From Acidimicrobium ferrooxidans (GTDB lineage: Bacteria; Actinomycetota; Geothermincolia; Fen-727; Anoxymicrobiaceae): a stretch of DNA of 64,000 nt. Positions 1 through 9,051 of this stretch are shown one piece after another. The translations under genes were made by a program, and so were the position numbers. Below the pieces are notes generated by a model. The model worked only from the letters and a program-made list of their open reading frames with translations. It was not told where the DNA came from and ran no database searches. Every line of letters begins with the position of its first letter. Positions within the stretch are counted from its first letter, which is position 1. Where the stretch lies: NCBI GenBank assembly GCA_020723485.1, contig DYIU01000004.1, positions 257,785 to 321,784 of the forward strand, written 5' to 3'.

Positions 1-273
1 CTCGGGCTGCGCCTCCAGCGCAGCGGCCAGGACACCGGCGTCGGCGCACGGCTCGCGGCCGTTACTGCTCACGGGGCGTCGGTTGCCGTCGAGGACGATG
101 AGGTCTCCTCCGTCGATGAAGCCCAGCCTGGCCCCGGCGGCCGTCACCGCGACCGTGCCGTCTCCAAGTCTCATTCCTATCGCGCCCATGGTCCCGGTGG
201 AGAGGCCGCCCGCGTACATGCGCCTGCCGGCGGCCCTGAGCCTCTCGAGTTCAGTATGACTGATCGGGGCCAT
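1..273 (-). CDS. Class II aldolase/adducin-family protein, N-terminal part (cut by window edge)
   Basis: The first 91 codons are present; the gene runs off the left edge. The translation follows the N-terminal pattern of zinc-dependent class II aldolases such as L-fuculose-phosphate aldolase: a helix (LERLRAAGRRMYAGGLSTGT), a loop corresponding to GTxGNxS, a strand with TAAG where the family has TPSG, then DLIVLDG and a PSS-like SSNGREPC stretch. The metal-binding histidines lie beyond the edge, so activity cannot be judged. The ATG at 273 is one base past the ahcY stop, so the two are probably one transcript. Next to ahcY and a nucleoside phosphorylase it could be a 5-methylthioribulose-1-phosphate aldolase, but that is inference; other sugar-phosphate aldolases fit equally well. 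Confidence 0.7.
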   Translation of the reverse strand, partial: MAPISHTELERLRAAGRRMYAGGLSTGTMGAIGMRLGDGTVAVTAAGARLGFIDGGDLIVLDGNRRPVSSNGREPCADAGVLAAALEAQPE

Positions 274-274
274 A

Positions 275-1531
<1,257 letters not shown>

Positions 1532-1571
1532 TTAACGGGTGCTCCTTTCGGTTTCTTCATCGTGAGTCCAA

Positions 1572-2411
1572 CTACCTTACCATATCCGCCCTGGCAGCGA
1601 GGTTTTCGAGAAAGCCCGTGAGCCCCCCGGCGGTCCTGCGCACGGTTTCCAGCACGTCACGGTGCGACGGCGGCACGCCCGGCGGCGGTATGAGGGAGTT
1701 CGAGATGCAGACCAGGGCTGCGGTCTCGAGCCCTAGATACCGCGCGGTGAGGGCCTCGGGGGCTGTGGACATACCCACCGCGTCGGCCCCGGCGACGCGG
1801 AGCAGCGTGGCCTCAGCGCCGCTCTCGTAGCTCGGGCCGGTCACGTAAGCATACACGCCGCGCTCGCACCTCGCCTCAGGCGGCAGGCAGAGCTTCAGGG
1901 CGTCCTGCCAGGCGGCGGAGTAGATGCCCTGCCCAGGCACGAAGCGGTTGCGGCCCTCGGACACGGGGAGCCCGACGAGCGGGTTCTCCCCGAACAGCAT
2001 GATGTGGTCGGAGACTATCATGAGGTCGCCGGGCAGGAACGCCGGGTTGAGGCCGCCGGCGGCACTGAGCTGGACCAGGACCCTGACCCCGAGTTCGGCG
2101 TAAGCCCAGACGGGAAAGCACGCCTCGAGTGCGGTGACTCCCTCGTAGCAGTGCAGGCGCCCCTCCTGGAGCAGGAGGTCTACGCCTCCCGCCCTGGCCG
2201 CTCTGACAGTACCGCCGTGACCGTCGACACCCGGGACGGCGAAGCCGGGGATGGAGTCGAACCCCAGCGGCTCGCCGCCCTCCAGGCCGCCGGCAAGGGC
2301 GTCCCAGCCGGACCCAAGGACAACCGCGACCGCGGGCGCCGCTCCTAGTCGTTCGCGCAGTAGATCGGCGGCCCGTGCCGCTGTTTCGGATACATCGTAG
2401 GGGGATATCAT
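1572..2411 (-). CDS. Purine nucleoside phosphorylase (trimeric PNP family)
   Basis: Phosphorolyses purine nucleosides to base plus (deoxy)ribose-1-phosphate in the cytosol. The 279 residues carry the family landmarks: LGSGWD near residue 32 (phosphate loop), SAAGGLNP with GDLMIVSDHI, the base-site segment GPSYESGAE, and GADAVGMSTAPEA followed by CISN near the end. GPSYES and MSTAPEA match the inosine/guanosine PNP group better than methylthioadenosine phosphorylase, though closely related MTA enzymes share much of this. The ATG at 2411 was chosen because the protein begins right at the family N-terminus; the open frame upstream is only the shadow of the next gene. It precedes ahcY on the same strand. 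Confidence 0.9.
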   Translation of the reverse strand: MISPYDVSETAARAADLLRERLGAAPAVAVVLGSGWDALAGGLEGGEPLGFDSIPGFAVPGVDGHGGTVRAARAGGVDLLLQEGRLHCYEGVTALEACFPVWAYAELGVRVLVQLSAAGGLNPAFLPGDLMIVSDHIMLFGENPLVGLPVSEGRNRFVPGQGIYSAAWQDALKLCLPPEARCERGVYAYVTGPSYESGAEATLLRVAGADAVGMSTAPEALTARYLGLETAALVCISNSLIPPPGVPPSHRDVLETVRRTAGGLTGFLENLAARADMVR

Positions 2412-2431
2412 CAGTGTCACTCCAGTCCGCG

Positions 2432-3505
2432 CTACCCGGCGAGCCTCTTCTTGAGCTCCTCGATGCGCCTCACCGGGGTAGGGTCCTGCCCGAGTGCGAG
2501 CGCGAGATAGACGCTCGTGAAGTCGCCGAAGTACATGAGGTCGAGCAGCCTCTCGACAGGGTTCTCTCCCCGGGCGCAGACCTGGGCCGTGTGCCCGATG
2601 CTCCCGCTCAGGAGGTCCAGGGTTATGTCTATCCTCTTTTCCACCCTGGGATGCTCGCCGCGCTCGCGGAGCACCACAAGGTGGCAGGACGAGCCGAACT
2701 CCTCGAGGTTCTGCCAGCCGACCGTCTCGTTGTGGTTGAGCTCGGGGAACGAGTTGTGAAAGGCGGGCACTTTCGCGTTCTCGTTGAGCTGCGCCTTCCA
2801 CCGCAGGGCCGCCACCGACAGCGGGCCTTCGGAGCCGTAGATCACGGGCACGTAGCCGGCCAGGTCCTTTGCGAGCCTCTTGGTCGGGTTGGAGTCGAGC
2901 CCCGAGTCTCGTCCGAACTCGCTGCTGCGCTCGTCGAGCATCCCGGCGGCGCCCGCGAGCGCGGCGGTGGTCCCCTCGACGATTCCCATGCCCTCCAGGC
3001 AGCACAGTATCGGGACGAACAGGTATCCGAGCGACGCGCGCGGCTGCATCCCGCCCGGTATCCTGAAGGTGGTGATGCCGCTTTCGCCGGCGAGCTCCGC
3101 CAGCCTCCCGCCGCTCGTCACTGCGACCAGTCTGGCCCCGGCCTCTGCCGCCTGGTCAAAGCAGTCGAGGGTCTCTTCGGTGTTGCCTGAGTAACTCACC
3201 GCGAACACCAGGGTGCTGGAATCAACCCAGGAAGGAAGCGAGTAGCCTTTGACGGTCACGACCGGCGCCCTGAGCCCCGCCGGCGGGGCCAGCACCGAAA
3301 CGACGTCTCCGGAGATGCCCGAGCCGCCCATGCCGAGCACGACCACCGCGTGGAGGCCTTCCGCAGGCGGCAGGTCCGCTACGGAGCGCCCTATGGAGAG
3401 CGCCTCGCGCACCTGGTCGCCGAACCTCTCGACGGCACCGAGCATGTCCGAGGGATCGACCGCGGCGAAACCGGCCGGGTCCTCCAGGTCGAGTTTAAGC
3501 TCCAT
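2432..3505 (-). CDS. Bifunctional phosphoglucose/phosphomannose isomerase (SIS domain)
   Basis: Interconverts fructose-6-phosphate with glucose-6-phosphate and mannose-6-phosphate, linking glycolysis to mannose activation. The 357-residue length is typical of the archaeal/actinobacterial PGI/PMI family, shorter than classical Pgi. The first SIS domain shows GMGGSGISGD at 58-67 and SYSGNTEET at 104-112, the phosphosugar-binding serine/threonine loop. The second half has the LNENAKVPAF and ELNHNE segments characteristic of the dual-specificity enzymes. The gene is 12 bases downstream of the phosphohexomutase gene and 20 bases before the phosphorylase. With the mutase and pyrophosphorylase upstream it would make mannose-1-phosphate and GDP-mannose. 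Confidence 0.92.
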   Translation of the reverse strand: MELKLDLEDPAGFAAVDPSDMLGAVERFGDQVREALSIGRSVADLPPAEGLHAVVVLGMGGSGISGDVVSVLAPPAGLRAPVVTVKGYSLPSWVDSSTLVFAVSYSGNTEETLDCFDQAAEAGARLVAVTSGGRLAELAGESGITTFRIPGGMQPRASLGYLFVPILCCLEGMGIVEGTTAALAGAAGMLDERSSEFGRDSGLDSNPTKRLAKDLAGYVPVIYGSEGPLSVAALRWKAQLNENAKVPAFHNSFPELNHNETVGWQNLEEFGSSCHLVVLRERGEHPRVEKRIDITLDLLSGSIGHTAQVCARGENPVERLLDLMYFGDFTSVYLALALGQDPTPVRRIEELKKRLAG

Positions 3506-3517
3506 GACTCTCTCCCG

Positions 3518-4957
3518 TCATCCTGCCGGCGCCACGGTGTTGATGAGGTCCACCCCCCGGTCGACCAGCTCGTCGACCGCCTGCTCGCTGGTGGCCTCGG
3601 CGTAGACCCTCACCACCGCCTCGGTACCGGAAACCCTGAGCATCACCCAGGAGCCGTCCTCCCGGTGGAACTTGAGCCCGTCGATGGTCTCGACCTGCAC
3701 CACCTTGAGCCCGCCGATCTCCGCGGGCTTGAGCTCTCCCAGGTTGTCGAGCAGCGCCTGCTTGTGCGCCTGGGTGAGCTCTATGTCGCGCCTCAGGTAG
3801 ACGAAACGCTGGCCGAGCTCGTCCATAAGCTCGTCAATAAGCTGCCCCAGCGTCTTGCCGTGCGTGGCCATTATCTCGACGAGCAGAAGCCCGATGAGTA
3901 CTCCGTCCCGCTCGGGTATGTGGTTCTTTATGCCCGTGCCGCCGCTCTCCTCCCCGCCGATAAGGATGTCCTCCTCGAGCATCAGGTCGGCAATGTACTT
4001 GAACCCGACCGGGACTATGTAGAGCTTGCGCCCGTACCTGTCGCACAGCCTGTCTATCATGGTGGTGGTGGAGACGGTCTTCACCACGTCGCCGCTCCAG
4101 CCGCGCACCTCGACCAGGTGCCTGAGCAGCAGCGCGAAGACCATGTGAGAGTTTATGAACCTCCCGGTGGCGTCTATGGCGGTGACGCGGTCCGCGTCAC
4201 CGTCCACGGCGACGCCCACGTGGTATCCCCCGGCGGTCACCGCCTCGCGAAGCTCGTCGAGGTTGCTCCCGATGGGCTCGGGCATCAAGCCCGGGAAGAG
4301 CGGGTTGTGCACCCCGTGTATCTCGCCGCACTCCATTCCGAGCTCGGCGAGGACCCGGGCGAACAGGCCCTGGCCGGCGCCGTACAGGGGGTCGTACATG
4401 ACCTTGATGCCGGTGGCGGGGAACACGCTCCGGTCAACAAGCGACAGCACCTTCTCCAGGTAGCGCGGGACCGGGTCAAAACTCTCGATGCCGCCTGCCG
4501 CCGCCGCGTCCTCGAACAGCACGTCGGGCCTGGGTGGCGGGTCCGCCTCGACCTTCCGCAGCTCGCGCTCTATGTCCGCCGTTATCGTGGTGGACGCCGA
4601 GCCGCCGTAAGGGGCTTTGAACTTGATGCCGTCGTAGCGGGCCGGGTTGTGGCTCGCGGTTATCATTATCGCGCCGTCGGCCTCGAGGTCGACGGTGGCA
4701 TAGGAGATGGATGGCGTAGGGACGAACTTCCCGGCTATCTTGACCTTCAGGCCCATCGTCGAGGCCGCCACCGCGCACAGCTGCGCGAAGCGGTCGGAGT
4801 TGAACCTGGTGTCGTAACCGATGAGCAGCAGGGGCTCTTTTCCCCGGGCACAGTCGGCAACGTACCGCGCTATCGCGCAGGCGACGAGCCAGAGCCGGTC
4901 GAAGGTAAAATCGTCGGCTATGACGCCGCGCCAGCCGTCGGTCCCGAACTTGATCAT
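3518..4957 (-). CDS. Phosphoglucomutase/phosphomannomutase
   Basis: Moves the phosphate between C6 and C1 of glucose or mannose via a phosphoserine. The 479 residues begin with the family signature KFGTDGWRG. The active serine is Ser102 in TASHNP, the Mg-binding loop is DGDADR at 252-257, the sugar-binding loop is GEESGG at 335-340, and the phosphate-binding loop RVSGTE is near 440. All catalytic elements are intact. The ATG at 4957 has a GAGGAG ribosome-binding site. A palindromic repeat pair fills the gap to the upstream epimerase gene, which could separate transcription of the two. Substrate preference (glucose or mannose) cannot be read from sequence; the neighbouring isomerase and GDP-mannose genes favour mannose. 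Confidence 0.94.
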   Translation of the reverse strand: MIKFGTDGWRGVIADDFTFDRLWLVACAIARYVADCARGKEPLLLIGYDTRFNSDRFAQLCAVAASTMGLKVKIAGKFVPTPSISYATVDLEADGAIMITASHNPARYDGIKFKAPYGGSASTTITADIERELRKVEADPPPRPDVLFEDAAAAGGIESFDPVPRYLEKVLSLVDRSVFPATGIKVMYDPLYGAGQGLFARVLAELGMECGEIHGVHNPLFPGLMPEPIGSNLDELREAVTAGGYHVGVAVDGDADRVTAIDATGRFINSHMVFALLLRHLVEVRGWSGDVVKTVSTTTMIDRLCDRYGRKLYIVPVGFKYIADLMLEEDILIGGEESGGTGIKNHIPERDGVLIGLLLVEIMATHGKTLGQLIDELMDELGQRFVYLRRDIELTQAHKQALLDNLGELKPAEIGGLKVVQVETIDGLKFHREDGSWVMLRVSGTEAVVRVYAEATSEQAVDELVDRGVDLINTVAPAG

Positions 4958-4971
4958 TGCCGTCTCCTCGG

Positions 4972-5068
4972 CGCAACATCGGGGTCAGGTCACTTTGTTG
5001 CGTTCATTCTCGTACTCTTATCGAGCCCCCTGGAAAACGCAACAAAGTGACCTGACCCCGATGTTGCG
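4972..5068. repeat. REP-like inverted pair, copy 1
   Basis: Two perfect 33-base inverted arms (4972-5004 and 5036-5068) flank a 31-base spacer. Each arm carries the conserved head GGGGTCAG and is itself bounded by short complementary ends (CGCAACA and TGTTGCG), so a single arm can fold alone or the two can fold together. It fills the gap between two co-directional genes, ending directly at the stop codon of the upstream epimerase gene. Confidence 0.9.
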
Positions 5069-6022
5069 TTATACGCGCTCGCGCCAGTAGTTCAGGAGGT
5101 CCTCGAGCGTCTTCTCGAGGGGTATCTCGGGCTTCCAGCCGGTGAGCCCGCAGAACTTGGTGTTGTCCGCGCGCAGGACCTCGACGTCCGAGGGCCTCAT
5201 CCTCTCCGGGTCCTGCCTGACCTCGATTTCGAGCGTGCTGAACCCGAGGAGGATGTCGAGCATCTCGCGGATGGTGACGTCCTTGCCGCTTCCTATGTTG
5301 TAGACCTCGCCGGGCTCGCCCTTCTCGAGGGCCAGCCAGTACCCTTTTATCATGTCGCGCACGTCCGTGAAGTCGCGCCTGGCCTCGAGGTTGCCGACTT
5401 TGAGCACCGGCTCCTGCCTGCCCTTCTCTATCATGGCTATCTGCTTGGAGAAGTTGCTCGAGACGAAGACGTCGCCGCGCCGGGGCCCGGTATGGTTGAA
5501 GCCCCTGGTGCGGACCGCGAAGAGCCCGTAGCTCTGGTGGTACTGGTATCCCAGCAGGTCCTGCGCGACCTTGCTCACCCCGTACGGGGAGAGGGGCCTG
5601 AGCGGGTTCGACTCGCTTATGGGTATCTCGTCCTCGTAGACCATGCCGTACTCCTCGCTGGAGCAGGCCAGCTGTATGCGGGAATCGAGCTTGAGCTCGC
5701 GTATCCCCTCGAAGATGTTGAGCTGGCCGACCACGTTCGTGACCATCGTCTCGATGGGCGCCTTCCACGAAGTCGGTACGAAGCTCTGCGCGGCGAGGTG
5801 GAAGATGTACTCGGGCTTTACCTCGAGCAGGCAGTGACGCACCGCGACCGCGTCCTTGAGGTCACAGTCCAGGAGGGTGATATCGTCAACGATGCCGGAG
5901 ACGTTGTCCATCCGTGAGCGCCACCGGGCGGTCCCAAAGACCTCGACGTCACCCCTGTCCAGGCAGTACTCGGCCAGGTGGCTGCCCGCGAACCCGGTTA
6001 TCCCGGTGATAAGTACTCGCAA
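5069..6022 (-). CDS. NAD(P)-dependent sugar-nucleotide epimerase/dehydratase (GDP-mannose 4,6-dehydratase/RMD-like extended SDR)
   Basis: An extended short-chain dehydrogenase acting on nucleotide sugars. With the TTG start the protein has 317 residues. The nucleotide motif GITGFAG is at 7-13, the catalytic serine region SSEEYG at 121-126, and YxxxK is Y147/K151. GFNHTGPRRGD and RRDFTDVRDM are the nucleotide-sugar-binding features of GDP-mannose 4,6-dehydratases and GDP-6-deoxy-4-keto-mannose reductases. The TTG at 6022 is preferred because GGAGG lies six bases before it; the longer open frame overlaps the pyrophosphorylase. Beside a pyrophosphorylase and a paralogue, it probably contributes to a GDP-6-deoxyhexose such as GDP-rhamnose. 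Whether it is the dehydratase or the reductase is not certain. Confidence 0.85.
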   Translation of the reverse strand: MRVLITGITGFAGSHLAEYCLDRGDVEVFGTARWRSRMDNVSGIVDDITLLDCDLKDAVAVRHCLLEVKPEYIFHLAAQSFVPTSWKAPIETMVTNVVGQLNIFEGIRELKLDSRIQLACSSEEYGMVYEDEIPISESNPLRPLSPYGVSKVAQDLLGYQYHQSYGLFAVRTRGFNHTGPRRGDVFVSSNFSKQIAMIEKGRQEPVLKVGNLEARRDFTDVRDMIKGYWLALEKGEPGEVYNIGSGKDVTIREMLDILLGFSTLEIEVRQDPERMRPSDVEVLRADNTKFCGLTGWKPEIPLEKTLEDLLNYWRERV

Positions 6023-6062
6023 CTTGCACCTCCGCAATGCGCTTCTGCCCTTCGGGCAGGCG

Positions 6063-7178
6063 CTAAAACCTGATAGTTTCTTCCTCAATAACAGCAGAAG
6101 GCCAGATACGAATCCCTTTACAGAACTCGTTCTCGCCGCCTGCCCGGATATTATCGCCCAACACCGAGCGCTCCGCAACGCGGACGCCGCGTCCCAGCAC
6201 GGTGCCTTTTCCGATTATGCTGTGCTCTATCGAGCACGCCTCCCCGATTTCCGCCTCGTCGAGGATGACTGAGCCGTCGACGTGCGATTCGGCCCCTATG
6301 ACGACCCCCGCCCCGAGGCACGTCTGTCCTCCGACCCGGGCCCCCGGGCCTATGCGGACCCCGTCCCCGATGAGCACGGGGCCGTATACGTGCGCGGTCT
6401 CGTCGACCTCGACACCCTCGCCGATGAATACCCGGTCGCCCCGGTCGTTGCCCCTGATGGGGACATCTATCTCGCCGTCGAGGATATCGTGGTGGGCGGA
6501 CAGGTACTTCTCGGGCGTGCCAAGGTCGAGCCAGTAAGAATCGGAGGGAAAGCCGTAGAGCGGTTCGCCCTGCTCGAGCAGGTCGGGGAACAACTGCCGC
6601 TCGAACGAGTAGTTCTCACCGGGGGGGACCTGCTCGAGCACGCGTGGGTCGAGCACGTAAGTGCCGGCGTTGATGAGGTCGGTCACGACCTGGTCCCAGG
6701 AGGGTTTCTCCAGGAACTCCTTGATGCGCCCGTCCTCGTCGAGCGGCACCAGGCCGTAGGCCGTGGGGTCCTCCACGGGCGTCAGCGTGATGGTAACCGC
6801 TGCGCCCTTCTCGCGGTGGTAGGAGACCAGGGCGCCGATGTCGAGGTCGGTCAGGATGTCACCGTTGCAGACTATCACCGGGTCGGTGCCCAGGTGCTCC
6901 GCGACGTTCTTTATGGCGCCGCAGGTGCCGAGCGGCTCGTCCTCAGTCACGTGGATGAGCTTCATCCCCAGGCGAGACCCGTCGCCGAAGTACTGGTCGA
7001 AGACGGCCGGCAGGTACCCGGTCGAGAGCACGACCTCGTCAACCCCGTACTGCCTGAGGTGCAGCAGTTCGATCTCCAGGAAAGGCGTGTTGACGAGCGG
7101 GAGCATCGGCTTGGGGGTTGTGAGCGTAAGCGGCCGCAGCCTTGTGCCGAAGCCTCCCACGAGCATGGCGCCCTTCAA
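6063..7178 (-). CDS. NDP-sugar pyrophosphorylase (mannose-1-phosphate guanylyltransferase-like)
   Basis: Couples a sugar-1-phosphate to NTP. In this context the likely product is GDP-mannose. The N-terminal nucleotidyltransferase domain has the loop GGFGTRLRPLT at 8-18 and the substrate lysine in TPKPMLP. CNGDIL is the metal-binding aspartate segment, followed by EFLEKP and WLDLGTPEKY. From about residue 245 to the end are hexapeptide repeats (DGVRIGPGARVGG and similar) forming a left-handed beta helix, as in eukaryote-type GMPP and some glucose-1-phosphate transferases. At 371 residues it is the usual length for this fusion. Its 5' end overlaps the stop of the next SDR gene by four bases, indicating co-translation. 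Confidence 0.88.
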   Translation of the reverse strand: MKGAMLVGGFGTRLRPLTLTTPKPMLPLVNTPFLEIELLHLRQYGVDEVVLSTGYLPAVFDQYFGDGSRLGMKLIHVTEDEPLGTCGAIKNVAEHLGTDPVIVCNGDILTDLDIGALVSYHREKGAAVTITLTPVEDPTAYGLVPLDEDGRIKEFLEKPSWDQVVTDLINAGTYVLDPRVLEQVPPGENYSFERQLFPDLLEQGEPLYGFPSDSYWLDLGTPEKYLSAHHDILDGEIDVPIRGNDRGDRVFIGEGVEVDETAHVYGPVLIGDGVRIGPGARVGGQTCLGAGVVIGAESHVDGSVILDEAEIGEACSIEHSIIGKGTVLGRGVRVAERSVLGDNIRAGGENEFCKGIRIWPSAVIEEETIRF

Positions 7179-8146
7179 TTCTCCACCTCCACTTCGCCTG
7201 AGACCTCTCTCCGCCAGTGATCGAGGGTGTCCCTGAGTGTCTGCTCTAGCGAGATGAGCGGTTCCCAGCCCGTCTCCTCGCGAAGCCTCGTGTTATCGCC
7301 TACCATGACCGGGATGTCGCTCGGCCTCTGGCGCTCAGGGTCGCGCTCGACGCCGATGGCGGCCTCCGAGAGCGACAGCAGTATCTCAAGTACCTCGGAG
7401 ACCGGGTACGCCGTCCCGCTGCAGACGTTGTATGTGCCGCCGGCGCTCCCCTTCTCCATGACCATCCTGTATGCCCGCACCGTATCCCGCACGTCGGTGA
7501 AATCCCTTCGTGCCTCGAGGTTCCCAACCTTCAGGACCGGCTCGCAGCGGCCCGCCTCGATCAGGGCCACCTGCCGCGCAAAAGACGAGACCACGAAATC
7601 GGAAGACTGACCAGGGCCTACCTGGTTGAAGCCCCTTGTGACGAGCACCCTCCAGCCGAACGCCTGGAAGTACATGAGCCCGAGGGTCTCCTGAGCGACC
7701 TTGCTCACCGCGTAGTGGCTGCACGGGTTGAACGGCGCGCCCTCGTCCAGGGGCATCCGATCGGGGGGCACCTTGCCGTACTCCTCGCTGGAACAGGCGA
7801 TGTGGACCGAGGCGTCGAGCCCGAGCCTGCGGAGGCCCTCCATCAGGTTGACCTGGCCCAGGAGGTTCACCCGGTAGGTGGTCCACGGGTCCTCCCAGGA
7901 GAGGTGCACCGACGGCTGCGCCGCCAGGTGGAAGACCGCGTCCGGCCGCCACGTGTCAAGGACGTCCATCACGAGCTCGTAGTCCGTGAGGTCCGCCACC
8001 CGGTACTCGAGGCCGTCCTCCGTGCACGAGGGCCCGGGCTTGAGGCCGATGCCCCTTACCCGCCAATCGGTCCGGCGCAGGAGCTCGCCTGCCAGGTGCG
8101 ACGCTATGAACCCGTCCGCCCCGGTTATGAGAACGCTCTCCATCAC
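7175..8146 (-). CDS. NAD(P)-dependent sugar-nucleotide epimerase/dehydratase, second paralogue
   Basis: An extended SDR of 323 residues, clearly paralogous to the protein two genes downstream: both share CSSEEYG, KVAQ, EPVLKVGNLEARRDFTDVRD and the PERxRPSD ending. The Rossmann motif GADGFIA is at 9-15, catalytic Tyr145 and Lys149 are in YAVSK, and serine lies in CSSEEYG. Having two different but related enzymes around a pyrophosphorylase suggests successive steps, for example GDP-mannose 4,6-dehydration then 4-keto reduction, but either could be an epimerase. Its start overlaps the stop of the upstream glycosyltransferase by four bases. Confidence 0.87.
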   Translation of the reverse strand: MMESVLITGADGFIASHLAGELLRRTDWRVRGIGLKPGPSCTEDGLEYRVADLTDYELVMDVLDTWRPDAVFHLAAQPSVHLSWEDPWTTYRVNLLGQVNLMEGLRRLGLDASVHIACSSEEYGKVPPDRMPLDEGAPFNPCSHYAVSKVAQETLGLMYFQAFGWRVLVTRGFNQVGPGQSSDFVVSSFARQVALIEAGRCEPVLKVGNLEARRDFTDVRDTVRAYRMVMEKGSAGGTYNVCSGTAYPVSEVLEILLSLSEAAIGVERDPERQRPSDIPVMVGDNTRLREETGWEPLISLEQTLRDTLDHWRREVSGEVEVEN

Positions 8147-9051
8147 TGTCTCCCCGGCATTATCACTCTTCTTACCCCGCCCAGCGCCGCCCTGAACCGG
8201 TAGAAGGTGTTGAGGGCCGTGATGAGCAGGAACCTCGCCGCTATGCCCGCCGTCACCGCCGCATTCACCAGCGCCCGCGCCCGGCCCCGGTAAGTCTTAC
8301 GGTTGAAGCGTAGCATACTGGCGTGGTGGTGGAACACCATCCTCGTGGGCACCGCCTGGCTGCTCATCCCTATGTAGTGGTAGACCTGGGCCCGTGGCAC
8401 GTAGCGTACCTTCCAACCGGCTTCGCGCGCCCGCCAGCAGAGGTCGACGTCCTCCACGTACATGTAGTAACCCTCGTCGAACCCACCGATGGAACGGAAC
8501 GCGTCGGCCCTCATGGCCATGAAGCACCCTGAGACCCAGTCGACCTCCGAGACCTCGTCGTGGGACCAGCCGGTCTTCTTGTACCGGGCGCTCGCGGCGT
8601 TATCGGCGCTGAAGAGCCCGACGAACGCATGCAGGAAGGCGTCGCCGAGGGACGGGAACTCCCTGCACGAGTACTGCAGGGAGCCGTCCGCGTTGAGCAC
8701 CCTGGGGCCGGCAATCGCGGTTTCCGGGTCGCTCTCGAAGAAGTCCACCAGCTCACGCACGGTTCCGGGCTCGAGCACGGTGTCGCTGTTCATGAAGAAG
8801 AGGTAAGGCTCGGAGGCGTGGCGCGCCCCCTGGTTGCACGCCCTGGCGTAGCCGACGTTGCCGTCGTTCACCACCAGGTTGACGCCGGGGAACTCGCTGA
8901 GCACCATCCCGGGGCTCCCATCGGTCGAGCCGTTGTCCACGACCCAGACGGAGACGCCTCCCTCGATATCCTGCGACCCGATGGACTCCAGGCACGAGCG
9001 CAGGAACTCCCTGGTGTTCCTGTTAATCACTATCGCGGCCGCGCGTCTCAC
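8143..9051 (-). CDS. Family 2 glycosyltransferase (rhamnosyltransferase WbbL-like)
   Basis: An inverting GT-A transferase of about 302 residues that adds a sugar from a nucleotide donor during polysaccharide assembly. Visible motifs: VDNGSTDGSPG (nucleotide binding), NVGYARACNQG, the metal motif MNSDT at 87-91, and the ED/DxxW-type acceptor motif EDVDLCWRAREAGW near residue 205. A hydrophobic stretch near residues 265-290 may be a membrane anchor. The GTG at 9051 overlaps the TGA of the upstream transferase (GTGA) and gives the proper family N-terminus (AAAIVINRNT). It resembles the dTDP-Rha:GlcNAc rhamnosyltransferase family; donor and acceptor are unknown. Confidence 0.88.
   Translation of the reverse strand: MRRAAAIVINRNTREFLRSCLESIGSQDIEGGVSVWVVDNGSTDGSPGMVLSEFPGVNLVVNDGNVGYARACNQGARHASEPYLFFMNSDTVLEPGTVRELVDFFESDPETAIAGPRVLNADGSLQYSCREFPSLGDAFLHAFVGLFSADNAASARYKKTGWSHDEVSEVDWVSGCFMAMRADAFRSIGGFDEGYYMYVEDVDLCWRAREAGWKVRYVPRAQVYHYIGMSSQAVPTRMVFHHHASMLRFNRKTYRGRARALVNAAVTAGIAARFLLITALNTFYRFRAALGGVRRVIMPGRQ

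Noticed and set aside
1572..3005. A 477-codon frame covering both the phosphorylase and part of the isomerase gene
   Set aside because: Only the part from 2411 down shows nucleoside phosphorylase motifs; the rest is an out-of-frame reading of the isomerase.
3350..5050. Long plus-strand open frame of 566 codons opposite the phosphohexomutase
   Set aside because: It is antisense to a gene with every catalytic motif intact; the composition (His/Val/Leu/Arg-rich) is the usual shadow in GC-rich DNA.
4972..5068. CRISPR array from repeated palindromic units
   Set aside because: The units are inverted pairs scattered tens of kilobases apart, not direct repeats with regular spacers, and no cas genes are present.
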